Assembly: GCF_009746565.1 (NCBI RefSeq)
Contig: NZ_WRPN01000007.1
Span: 62,001-126,000 of the forward strand
Direction: 5' to 3'
DNA from: Mariniflexile maritimum
GTDB taxonomy: Bacteria; Bacteroidota; Bacteroidia; Flavobacteriales; Flavobacteriaceae
DNA: 64,000 nt
The notes under the pieces are model-generated. The model was not told where the DNA came from, ran no database searches, and was given only the letters and a program-made list of their open reading frames with translations. A program made the position numbers and the translations under genes. This document shows positions 35,951 through 44,448 of this stretch, piece after piece (the stretch's first letter is position 1; each line of letters opens with the position of its first letter).

Positions 35951-37063
35951 ATGAAACTGCTAAAATTCAAAATATTTCTTTTGGCCTTTGCATTGAGCCA
36001 TATAACAAATGCTCAAAAAGTAACCTACAATTACATTGCAGATTCAACAAATTTAGAGACTAAAAAAGTGATGGAACTTTTCGAGGTCTATTTGGCATCG
36101 AAACCAGAAAACCAACAAAAAAGTCCATTTTGGAATTTACAAGAACAAAAGGAGCACAAGAAATACGACTTTTTGGAAAGTGAGTTCCAGCCCTCTTTGT
36201 ATATGGGTTTTCCTGTGCACGTTTTGGGCATAAAATCAAAAAATGGTGTTTATCAGATAAAAGCGCAATTTGGTGCTTGTAACGAAAATGGAAAACCCTA
36301 TGTTTTAGCAGTATGCAATTATTTTGCAAAAAAAGAAAACGGGAGCTACAAACTTTACAATGCCTTGACTTTCAACAAAAAAAAGTGGTTGCGTACAAAC
36401 GTTGGTTTTATCGATTTCTATTATCCGAAATACCACAAATTCAACAATGGAGAAGCCGAGAAACTAAACAATTTCATTAAAAATATTTGTAACGATTTTG
36501 GCGTAACACCAAAACCAATTGAATATTATTTAGCCGATGATTATGATGAAATTCAGTCTCTCAAAGGATTTGATTATTATATAGGAATGGGTGGAGAAAC
36601 TAAACCTTCGGGAAAAGCTTCGGGCGACAAAGTTTATTGTGGCGGATTGGGAGAATATTATCCCCATGAAGTCTTCCACGCAGAAATTGATGACCATTAT
36701 CCAAATAAGCACTATTGGGTTTCAGAAGGGATGGCAACTTTTTTGGGAGGTAGCCGAGGAAAAGATCTTCATTGGCATTTAAAAAGAACCTACGAACATC
36801 TGCAAAAACATCCAGAAATCAATCTGAACGATTTGCTCGATTTGGTTAATTTAGATGAATATACAAGTTATCATTATGCCTTGGGTGGTTTAATTGCCAA
36901 ACAGATTTATGAAAAAGGAGATTGGGCTATGATAAAGAAATTTATGAATAGCGGAAAATTGGATATTGATTATTATAACGCAATTGAAAAATACCTTGGA
37001 ATAAAAAGAGGCAATTTAAACCAATATTTAAGGGAGCAACTTAAAACCGAGGTGCAGAAATAA
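35951..37063 (+). CDS. Putative secreted zinc metallopeptidase (gluzincin-like), family unknown
   Basis: 370 residues with a signal peptide (1-21, ending TNA-Q). The only catalytic-looking segment is HEVFH (239-243) followed by WVSEGMATFLGG, where Glu259 would be the third zinc ligand, as in gluzincins. The N-terminal half is strand-rich and carries KYDFLESEFQPSLYMGFP. Base composition is a little more AT-rich than the neighbours. The gene is alone between the GCS2-CBS gene and the HIT gene. Peptidase activity is inferred from the motif alone; substrate unknown. Confidence 0.65.
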   Translation: MKLLKFKIFLLAFALSHITNAQKVTYNYIADSTNLETKKVMELFEVYLASKPENQQKSPFWNLQEQKEHKKYDFLESEFQPSLYMGFPVHVLGIKSKNGVYQIKAQFGACNENGKPYVLAVCNYFAKKENGSYKLYNALTFNKKKWLRTNVGFIDFYYPKYHKFNNGEAEKLNNFIKNICNDFGVTPKPIEYYLADDYDEIQSLKGFDYYIGMGGETKPSGKASGDKVYCGGLGEYYPHEVFHAEIDDHYPNKHYWVSEGMATFLGGSRGKDLHWHLKRTYEHLQKHPEINLNDLLDLVNLDEYTSYHYALGGLIAKQIYEKGDWAMIKKFMNSGKLDIDYYNAIEKYLGIKRGNLNQYLREQLKTEVQK

Positions 37064-37133
37064 CAATGGTCTATACCATAAAAAAATTTAGATTTGGCGC
37101 TTAAACCCACAACAAATCTAATATTAAACGTAA

Positions 37134-37559
37134 TTATAGCCCATTTTTAATTTTGTTTATAACATCGGTATATTCAGCATCCGAGAGCATGACTTTTTGA
37201 GGGTTCATTTCAAACACGCCACCAAAACCATAACCATCTTTATATTTTGGAACGATATGCATGTGTAAATGCGAAATGGTATCGGCATAAGCGCCATAAT
37301 TAATTTTAGTTGGGTTATAGGCGTTTGCAATGGCCTTGGCTACACGGGCTACATCTTTCATAAAAGCGTTGCGTTGTGTATCGCTCAATTCATGAAATTC
37401 TACAGCATGGTCTTTGTAAACCACATTGCAACGGCCTAAATGCGACTGTTCTTTAAACAAAAAAACCTGGGAAACTTCCAAATCACAAATTTTAATCATT
37501 AAACGGTGCAAAGTTTCGTTGTTTTGGCAGTATAAACATTCTGAAGCGGGTGATGGCAT
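37134..37559 (-). CDS. HIT-family (histidine triad) hydrolase
   Basis: 141 residues. The histidine triad HLHMHIVPKY (His97, His99, His101) and an N-terminal Cys pair (ECLYCQN) are seen. The fold is a nucleotide-binding alpha/beta protein hydrolysing phosphoramidate or dinucleotide-type bonds. The zinc pair Cys8/Cys11 with His resembles Hint/FHIT-type proteins. A short-lived cytoplasmic role in nucleotide salvage is usual but the substrate is not determined. Confidence 0.9.
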   Translation of the reverse strand: MPSPASECLYCQNNETLHRLMIKICDLEVSQVFLFKEQSHLGRCNVVYKDHAVEFHELSDTQRNAFMKDVARVAKAIANAYNPTKINYGAYADTISHLHMHIVPKYKDGYGFGGVFEMNPQKVMLSDAEYTDVINKIKNGL

Positions 37560-37705
37560 AATGGTTTTTTTTAAGAATTGATTTTAAAATTACGATGTTA
37601 CGAAATTATCATTTTTTTTTCAAGCAAGCGGTTCGTTATCAAAATAAACAGATTACTTTCCCCAAAAAAAGGTAACAAGCGTTGCTTTGCAATAACGGTT
37701 TTCGG

Positions 37706-39529
37706 TTACTTTTTGTTATTTTCTTTATGGATGTCTGCCATCAAATTTTTTGGGTCTATTTCAACACTTTTTATTGGTTTTTTTGTTTGAAAAGTATAAG
37801 TAGGGTAGGCCCAGGCCCAATCTTTTAAAAGGGTGGCCGTTGTTGGTTTTTCGCCCCGCATCATTTGTAAAGGAATATAAAAATCTTGTACCGAGCCATC
37901 GGTATATGTTACCGTAACATCAATAGGCATGGGCATTAAGCCAATACGTTCTAAAGTTACTGTGTTACTTTCAATTACTTTTACGCCATAGTCGATGGTA
38001 TTGGTGGTTTGTGCAAAATCGGTTAAATACCAATCCAGTTCTAAGCCAGAAATTTTTTCGGCGGTACGGATTATGTCGTTGGGCGTTGGGTGTTTAAAGG
38101 CAAAATCCTTAAAATATTGTTGTATGGTTTGCTTTAAGTATTCTGCGCCCATTATATATTCTAATTGCGCCAAAAACACGGCCCCTTTTGAGTAAGAAGC
38201 AATGCCATAGGCCCTATTGAAGTTATACCTATCGCTGTGCGTTGTTAAGGGTTGTTCAATTCCTGATTTTGCAAGATAAATGTAAGCGTCGTAGGCCTCG
38301 GCCGAAGGGTTTGCTTTGCCTTCATTAAAAACACTGTTAATTGCGGCATTTTCAATGTATGTTGCAAAACCTTCATCCATCCACGGGTGTTTCGATTCGT
38401 TAGTGGCCAACAAAAACTGAAACCAAGTATGGGCCATTTCGTGGGCAATGACACCTTTAAGCCCATCAAAAGAGCCTTCACCTAAAATAAGGGTACACAT
38501 ACCATATTCCATACCGCCATCGCCACCTTGTATAATAGAATATTGGTTGTAAGGGTAGTTGCCTATTGCTTTACTAAAATAGTGCATAAGCTCAACCGAT
38601 TTTGGCTGCAGTTGTTTCCAATTGGTTTTTTGCTCTTTGGTCAAGGAGTTTTTATAGAAAAAATGCAGCATCGGGCCATCGGGCACTTGCATGGTATCGT
38701 GTATATAATCGGGGTCGGCAGCCCAGGTAAAATCGTGCACGTTTGGTGCTACAAAATGCCATGTTAGCTTATCGGTTTTTGGGCGTTTTACTTTTTCGGT
38801 TTCATAGCCATGGCCAATTTGGTTAGGGTTTTGCAAATAGCCTGTACCACCAATAACGTAGTTTTTGTCGATGGTGATTTTCACATCAAAATTTCCCCAA
38901 ACCCCATGAAATTCGCGACCAATGTATGGGTCGGCGTGCCAACCTTCAAAATCATACTCAGCCATTTTTGGGTACCATTGTGCCATCGATAGTGCCACAC
39001 CTTCCTTATTATTCCTTCCCGAACGACGTATTTGTAGAGGCACTTGTGCGTTAAAATCCATATCAAAGGTTACAGTTTCACCGGGTTGAATGGGTTTTGC
39101 CAAATCCACCTCCAAAACGGTCCCAACGGTTTCATAGTGTAATGCTGTACCGTTTTGGGTCAACGAAATTACTTTTATAAAGCCAATTTCATCAGGCTGT
39201 AATTTACTAATACGGTCTTTTACGCGGCGGTCTGGATCGGCAATGGTACGCGATCGCACATCCATTTCGCTTCCGGGTTGAAACGCATTAAAGTACAAGT
39301 GATAGTAAACGCGTTTTAAAACATCGGGTGAATTATTGGTATAGGCCAAGGTTTGTTTTCCTTTATATTGGTATGTATTCACATCCATATCAATAGTCAT
39401 TTTATAATCTACATGTTGTTGCCAATAACAGGTATTTGAAGTGCTTTGTGGCGATGTAGCGGTATTGGTTTGCGCGCTAGTGTACCCAATTGCTAAAAAG
39501 CAGAACATGGAAGCAAGGTAACATTTCAT
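37706..39529 (-). CDS. M1-family zinc aminopeptidase, secreted
   Basis: 607 residues with a signal peptide (1-19, ending TSAQ). The N-terminal beta domain (about 35-280) precedes the catalytic domain. The zinc site is HEMAH (363-367) with Glu386 in HPWMDEGFATY (HExxH-18-E), and GGMEY (about 338-342) stands at the GxMEN exopeptidase motif position. Such proteins trim N-terminal residues from peptides in the periplasm or outside the cell. It lies downstream of the S8 protease gene, behind a terminator, so it has its own promoter. Confidence 0.9.
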   Translation of the reverse strand: MKCYLASMFCFLAIGYTSAQTNTATSPQSTSNTCYWQQHVDYKMTIDMDVNTYQYKGKQTLAYTNNSPDVLKRVYYHLYFNAFQPGSEMDVRSRTIADPDRRVKDRISKLQPDEIGFIKVISLTQNGTALHYETVGTVLEVDLAKPIQPGETVTFDMDFNAQVPLQIRRSGRNNKEGVALSMAQWYPKMAEYDFEGWHADPYIGREFHGVWGNFDVKITIDKNYVIGGTGYLQNPNQIGHGYETEKVKRPKTDKLTWHFVAPNVHDFTWAADPDYIHDTMQVPDGPMLHFFYKNSLTKEQKTNWKQLQPKSVELMHYFSKAIGNYPYNQYSIIQGGDGGMEYGMCTLILGEGSFDGLKGVIAHEMAHTWFQFLLATNESKHPWMDEGFATYIENAAINSVFNEGKANPSAEAYDAYIYLAKSGIEQPLTTHSDRYNFNRAYGIASYSKGAVFLAQLEYIMGAEYLKQTIQQYFKDFAFKHPTPNDIIRTAEKISGLELDWYLTDFAQTTNTIDYGVKVIESNTVTLERIGLMPMPIDVTVTYTDGSVQDFYIPLQMMRGEKPTTATLLKDWAWAYPTYTFQTKKPIKSVEIDPKNLMADIHKENNKK

Positions 39530-39605
39530 GGTATTATTTTTTTGAAGGTTCTTTAATGGGGATGTTTTAAATAAGGAGTTTATTGAAAACGGTTTTTAAA
39601 TTAAT

Positions 39606-39642
39606 GAAAATAGATTCTGAAATTTCTTCAGAATCTATTTTC
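39606..39642 (-). terminator. Long hairpin after the S8 protease gene
   Basis: Perfect 16-bp arms (GAAAATAGATTCTGAA / TTCAGAATCTATTTTC) with a 5-base loop, 60 bases downstream of the S8 stop on the minus strand. The following T-rich stretch is short, so efficiency is uncertain. Confidence 0.7.
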
Positions 39643-39702
39643 GGTTGATGTTGATGTTTTGAAAACCTAGTGATTTTCAATTGAAAAAAGGGTTTATCAA
39701 TA

Positions 39703-41310
39703 TTATTTCGACATTTCAGCAGCCATGATTAAGGCGTTGTAGGCATTAACAATTTTTCCCGATTTTGATAAATCGGCAAACGGTTTTACGTTATTTGTAT
39801 CGCCACCAACCACTACTTTAGTTTTTATGGCTAAGCCAGAATTTAAAATGATTTGTTTAACCTGTGCCGCGGTTAAGTTTGGATAGTATGAACGTATTAA
39901 AGCCACTACACCAGCCACGGCAGGCGCCGCCATAGAAGTGCCTCCTTTTGTTTGATAGTCGTTTTCTGGGGTTGTTGAATAGATTTTGGCTCCGGGAGCA
40001 AATACATCAACGTTTTGTTTTCCGTAGTTAGAAAAATTCGCTACCATATTTGAACCGTATTTAGGCTCAAGGGCACCCACTCGGATATAAGTATCTGAAA
40101 TTTCTTTTCCACCTACATTATCATCTGGAAAATTAGCTTCCACGTCAACATTGTTACTGTCATTTCCAGCGGCATGAACAAAAACCACGTCTTTGTCGCT
40201 GGCGTATTTAATGGCATCCCTTACCCATGCGCTGTGAGGTGAATAGCTTTTACCAAAGCTTCCGTTTATAACTTTGGCGCCGTTATCTACTGCATAACGG
40301 ATAGCCAGTGCAACGTCTTTGTCGTACTCATCGCCATTTGGTACAGCTCTAACCGACATGATTTTTACATTGTTTGCGACTCCATTGGCACCTTTTCCGT
40401 TGTTGCGTTCTGCAGCAATAATACCTGCAACATGCGTACCATGGCTTTCGGTTATCTTCACGGGTTTTACATTGCCGTTGCCGTAAAATTTGGTATTCAT
40501 GTTTTCAGGATCATCACCATTTATGCGCCCTTTGAACGTTTTGTTTAGGTTGTAGTTTAAACGGTCGTTGATGCTTTCTAGGCCGTTGTTGATTTCTTTT
40601 TTTGCATCGGCTAATGATTTCATGCCGTTACCGTACATGTATTTGGCTATTTGTATGGCTTTATTCAAATCTTCATTTTCGGTTTTTATGGCGTTAACCT
40701 CTTCTTTGGTATAATCTTTTTTGCCTAAATGTTTGGATAAAGCTTCATCGGCTGAAGTAAGTTGTTGCAAAATTTGGTCGTAATTGGTTTTATAGCCCAT
40801 GTATTTTTGGTATTCTTTATCGTATTCAGCTTGTGCCCTGGCATAATCGGGGTTGCTGGTATCGCCTTTAGCCAAAATGCGCACGTATTCCAACTGTTCA
40901 TTATAACCATCGCCTAAAAAGTTCCAACCGTGTACATCGTCAATATAGCCATTGCCATCATCGTCTTTTCCGTTGTTTGGTATTTCGCCTTTATTGGTCC
41001 ATATCACATCGTTTAAGTCTTCGTGGTCAATATCTATACCAGAATCTATAACGCCAACAATAACCATGTTACCTTTTTTGTTTTTTATGATTTCAGCGTA
41101 AGCTTTATCAACGCTCATTCCCGGAATGGTGTCTTTTGCCAGATCTAAATGGCCCCAGTTATGTTTTTCGTTTTCGGTTAGCTCGGAAACTTTTAGGGGC
41201 GAATTATCGATATTTTCAATAGGTGTTGAAAGCACATTAGCGGTACCGCCACAGCCAGAGAATAATACGGCTATTACAGCCGATAGCATGATTGTTTTAA
41301 TTGTTTTCAT
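39703..41310 (-). CDS. S8-family subtilisin-like lipoprotein protease with a helical insertion
   Basis: The open frame extends to 41385, but the Met at 41310 begins a proper lipoprotein signal (MKTIKTIMLSAVIAVLFSGCGG, lipobox FSGC), so I use that start (535 residues). Subtilisin triad: Asp89 in GVIDSGIDIDHED, His290 in ESHGTHVAGIIAAE, Ser in GGTSMAAPAVAG near the end; the oxyanion Asn lies in VFVHAAGNDSNN. About 130 residues between Asp and His are an unusual Gln/Lys/Glu-rich helical insert (about 140-270), probably a coiled coil. Predicted to sit in the outer membrane or at the surface. Substrate unknown. Confidence 0.9.
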   Translation of the reverse strand: MKTIKTIMLSAVIAVLFSGCGGTANVLSTPIENIDNSPLKVSELTENEKHNWGHLDLAKDTIPGMSVDKAYAEIIKNKKGNMVIVGVIDSGIDIDHEDLNDVIWTNKGEIPNNGKDDDGNGYIDDVHGWNFLGDGYNEQLEYVRILAKGDTSNPDYARAQAEYDKEYQKYMGYKTNYDQILQQLTSADEALSKHLGKKDYTKEEVNAIKTENEDLNKAIQIAKYMYGNGMKSLADAKKEINNGLESINDRLNYNLNKTFKGRINGDDPENMNTKFYGNGNVKPVKITESHGTHVAGIIAAERNNGKGANGVANNVKIMSVRAVPNGDEYDKDVALAIRYAVDNGAKVINGSFGKSYSPHSAWVRDAIKYASDKDVVFVHAAGNDSNNVDVEANFPDDNVGGKEISDTYIRVGALEPKYGSNMVANFSNYGKQNVDVFAPGAKIYSTTPENDYQTKGGTSMAAPAVAGVVALIRSYYPNLTAAQVKQIILNSGLAIKTKVVVGGDTNNVKPFADLSKSGKIVNAYNALIMAAEMSK

Positions 41311-41427
41311 GTGATAATAGTTTTTTGTTTTTTTAATGGATACGTGCTGTTTTTTTAATTTCCATTTAAGAATCAAAATTTTCAAAAGCGTGTATCGTGC
41401 GTTAGAATTAGAATGAGTTATTTTTAA

Positions 41428-42288
41428 TTATTGAAATATATCTTGCGATTTGAATATGTTTTTTACTTTATAGCCTTTTTCAGCCTCTTCAATGGTTATT
41501 ATTTCGTTATGGGCGTCGTGCTCTAAAAACAAATAGTAATTATGTTTTGCCGCCATATTTAGAAAAGTTTCTTTTTCTTCTAAGGTTATTAAGGGTCTGG
41601 TATCGTAGCCCATAACAAACGAAATGGGCAAATGCCCAACAGTTGGCAATAAATCGGCAACGTAGGCTATGGTTTTATCTTTGTATTTAATAAGCGGGAG
41701 CATTTGTTTATCGGTATGTCCGTTGGCAAAAAAGATATCGAAACCAAGTTCAGAATTTTTAAGTATATGGCCTTCGGGCAAAGCGGTAAATTTAAGCTGC
41801 TCACTTTCTTGCATGGGCAAAATGTTTTCTTTCAAGAACGAAGCCCTTTCGCGTTTATTGGGTTGGGTTGCCCAGTTCCAGTGGGCCTCATTGCTCCAAA
41901 AATGGGCATTTTTGAAAGCGGGTTCGTAGCCTGTTTTTGAGTTGTTCCATTGAATGCTTCCGCCACAATGGTCAAAATGTAGGTGCGTCATGAACACATC
42001 GGTAACATCATCCCGATGAAAACCGTGTTTTTTAAGCGAACTGTCCAGGGTGTCGTTTCCCCACAGGTAATAATAGCCAAAAAACTTGTCCGATTGTTTG
42101 TTGCCCATGCCGGTATCTATCAAAATAAGGCGATTGCCATCTTCAATCAGCAAACAACGCGTTGCCAGATCAATCATGTTATTGGCATCGGCAGGATTGG
42201 TTTTTTGCCACAGCGATTTAGGTACCACACCAAACATGGCACCGCCATCAAGCTTAAAATGGCCTGCATTAATAGGAAATAAGTTCAT
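41428..42288 (-). CDS. MBL-fold metallo-hydrolase
   Basis: 286 residues, cytoplasmic. Metal motif THLHFDHCGG (His102, His104, Asp106, His107); further ligands expected in FKNAHFWSNEAHW, DIFFANGHTDKQ and LEHDAH. The N-terminal ATRCLLIEDGNRLILIDTGMG is typical. The AHL-lactonase/quorum-quencher branch of the superfamily has a similar layout, but many unrelated hydrolases share it, so no substrate is named. It lies divergent to the antiporter gene. Confidence 0.85.
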   Translation of the reverse strand: MNLFPINAGHFKLDGGAMFGVVPKSLWQKTNPADANNMIDLATRCLLIEDGNRLILIDTGMGNKQSDKFFGYYYLWGNDTLDSSLKKHGFHRDDVTDVFMTHLHFDHCGGSIQWNNSKTGYEPAFKNAHFWSNEAHWNWATQPNKRERASFLKENILPMQESEQLKFTALPEGHILKNSELGFDIFFANGHTDKQMLPLIKYKDKTIAYVADLLPTVGHLPISFVMGYDTRPLITLEEKETFLNMAAKHNYYLFLEHDAHNEIITIEEAEKGYKVKNIFKSQDIFQ

Positions 42289-42597
42289 ACGGTTGTAAAA
42301 TTATGAAAAGTCTTATAATTAGGGGGAAAAATTAAGATTTTGTTAAGAACTAATTTATGATAAAAGTCATGCAAATTTGATGGGTTGTTAATAATTCTTT
42401 TAAAACGCACTAAAAAAACCTTCTAAATGGTTGATTTATTTTGAATTTCATAATTTAAAATGGTGGTGTTCTGTATTTTCAAAACAGATTTGAACCATCA
42501 ATTTTTATATAATCCATTTTCAAATTAATGGAAGAATATTCAAGGGCAGATTTACTTTTCAGGTTTTTATTGTTAATTTAACCGCAAAATAGAATTT
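42289..42597. other. 309-base divergent intergenic region, MBL hydrolase to antiporter
   Basis: No coding frame. It carries the second copy of the Fnr/Crp-like palindrome (42357-42371), AT-rich runs and no exact TAnnTTTG in either direction. The site is about 70 bases upstream of the MBL gene and 227 upstream of the antiporter gene. Confidence 0.5.
42357..42371. promoter_or_regulatory. Fnr/Crp-like palindrome, second copy
   Basis: ATGATAAAAGTCATG is identical over 15 bases to the site before the GCS2-CBS gene. The arms ATGA/TCAT form the inverted repeat; the flanks here are less symmetrical. Confidence 0.5.
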
Positions 42598-44445
42598 ATG
42601 TTAGAATTAGCGGGCATCATCATATTAGGTATTTTAGCGCAGTGGGTTGCATGGAAATTTAAAATTCCCGCTATTTTACCTTTAATATTGATAGGTTTGT
42701 TGGTTGGTCCAATAGCGTCAACGTATATAAATGAAGATGGCAGTAAATGGATAGAGCCCGTTTGGAACGGAACCAAAGGGTTGTTTCCGGGCGATGGTTT
42801 GTTTTACTTTGTATCATTAGCTATTAGTATTATTCTTTTTGAAGGTGGCTTAACATTAAAACGTTCTGAAATAAACAATGTAGGTCCCGTAATTACTAAA
42901 TTAATCACATTAGGGTCTGTGGTTACTTTTTTCTCATCGGGTGTTCTGGCCTATTTTCTTTTTAATTTAAGTTGGGATATTTCGTTTTTATTTGCAGGAT
43001 TGATTATTGTAACGGGCCCCACCGTTATAACGCCTATTTTAAGAAATATTCCTTTAAAAAAAGATGTTTCAACCGTTTTAAAATGGGAAGGTATTTTAAT
43101 AGACCCCATTGGTGCCTTGGTTGCCGTATTGGTTTTCGAGTTTATAAGTGTTGAAGGCGATAGCGGTTTTACAAGAACCGCTTTAATTGAGTTTGGTAAA
43201 ATCGTTCTTTTTGGAACAACATTTGGTTTTACGTTTGCCCATGCACTGGCTTATGCCATTAACAAAAATTTTGTACCGCACTATCTTTTAAATGTGGTAT
43301 CGCTTTCAACCGTGTTGTTGGTTTTCGTGGAATCTGAAATTTTTGCGCATGAATCTGGGTTATTGGCCGTTGTTGTTATGGGAATGGTTTTGGGAAACAG
43401 TAAGCTTGATAACATAAAGGAACTGCTTTATTTTAAAGAATCTTTAAGTGTGTTGCTAATTTCCATATTGTTCATTCTACTGGCGGCAAATATTAATATG
43501 GAAGATTTAATGCTGCTTTATACCTGGAAAACATTGGCACTTTTTGGCACGGTTGTATTTGTTATTAGGCCATTAGGCGTTTTTTTAAGTGCCATAGGTT
43601 CCACATTAAAATTTAATGAAAAGGTTTTTATAAGTTGGGTAGGCCCTAGGGGCATTGTTGCGGCGGGTATCGCATCGCTTTTTGGTAGTAAACTGATAAA
43701 ACAAGGCGTTGAAGGCGCAGAATATATTACCCCTTTGGTGTTTATGATCGTTTTGGGAACAGTTTTGTTAAATGCCACTACCGCACGTCCGTTTGCAAAA
43801 TTAATTGGCGTTTTTCTTAAGCGTTCCGAAGGAGTTTTAATGGTTGGTGCTTCCCAATTTTCCAGAATTATTGCGCGTTATTTAGAAGATAATGGTAGGC
43901 ATGTTGTTTTAATTGATAGCAACCAGAACAACATACAACTGGCACAGGAAGCAGGATTGGAAGCCATAAATACGGATATCTATTCTGATGAGTTGGGTGA
44001 TAATATTGAATTAAACGATATTGGATTTATATTGGCATTAACCGCAAGTGCCGATATAAACGACGATGCTATTAATAAATTTAGAAACCAGTTTGGTGAG
44101 AGCGGTTATTATAGATTGATTACCGTTGAAGAAATGAACGACCCCGAAAACAACCCGAAAGAAGGTTTATTTTCACATACCGATGATTTTAATTCACTCT
44201 CGGAAGTGGCGCGTAAGCATCCTAAAATCCATGAAATTGAACTGAAAGATAAAGCTCATTACGATGAACTTATCGAAATTACCAATAACGACAAAGAAAT
44301 TATTCCCTTACTCGTGAAAGATAAACACGGCGTATTGGAAATAATTTCTTCGTATAATAAGGCTATCGATAAAATAGAAAAAGGCTACAAGTTGGTATAT
44401 CTTGGGAAGCCTTTTAATGTAAAAACGAAACAGCGGGGTATTTAG
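42598..44445 (+). CDS. Na+(K+)/H+ antiporter of the CPA1/NhaP type with RCK domain
   Basis: 615 residues. About twelve membrane helices cover 1-400, with the antiporter core LIIVTGPTVITPILRNIP and GILIDPIGALVAVLVFEFI; the IDP motif holds the ion-binding Asp. WVGPRGIVAAGIASLF is the second family signature. The C-terminal third is cytoplasmic and starts with a Rossmann RCK/TrkA-N fold (about 420-540, VLMVGASQFSRIIARYLEDNGRHVVLIDSNQNN), which gates on nucleotides. It exchanges Na+ or K+ for H+ in pH and salt homeostasis, useful in a marine cell. Convergent with the GH31 gene, 3 bases apart. Confidence 0.92.
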   Translation: MLELAGIIILGILAQWVAWKFKIPAILPLILIGLLVGPIASTYINEDGSKWIEPVWNGTKGLFPGDGLFYFVSLAISIILFEGGLTLKRSEINNVGPVITKLITLGSVVTFFSSGVLAYFLFNLSWDISFLFAGLIIVTGPTVITPILRNIPLKKDVSTVLKWEGILIDPIGALVAVLVFEFISVEGDSGFTRTALIEFGKIVLFGTTFGFTFAHALAYAINKNFVPHYLLNVVSLSTVLLVFVESEIFAHESGLLAVVVMGMVLGNSKLDNIKELLYFKESLSVLLISILFILLAANINMEDLMLLYTWKTLALFGTVVFVIRPLGVFLSAIGSTLKFNEKVFISWVGPRGIVAAGIASLFGSKLIKQGVEGAEYITPLVFMIVLGTVLLNATTARPFAKLIGVFLKRSEGVLMVGASQFSRIIARYLEDNGRHVVLIDSNQNNIQLAQEAGLEAINTDIYSDELGDNIELNDIGFILALTASADINDDAINKFRNQFGESGYYRLITVEEMNDPENNPKEGLFSHTDDFNSLSEVARKHPKIHEIELKDKAHYDELIEITNNDKEIIPLLVKDKHGVLEIISSYNKAIDKIEKGYKLVYLGKPFNVKTKQRGI

Positions 44446-44448
44446 GTA

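Noticed and set aside
37600-37710. The imperfect GGTAAC...GTTAC hairpin near the end of the M1 gene as a terminator.
   Set aside because: The stem is broken and overlaps the coding end; the evidence is too weak to list.
41428-42288. Calling the MBL hydrolase an AHL lactonase.
   Set aside because: The layout is similar but shared by many hydrolases; nothing in the context points to quorum sensing.
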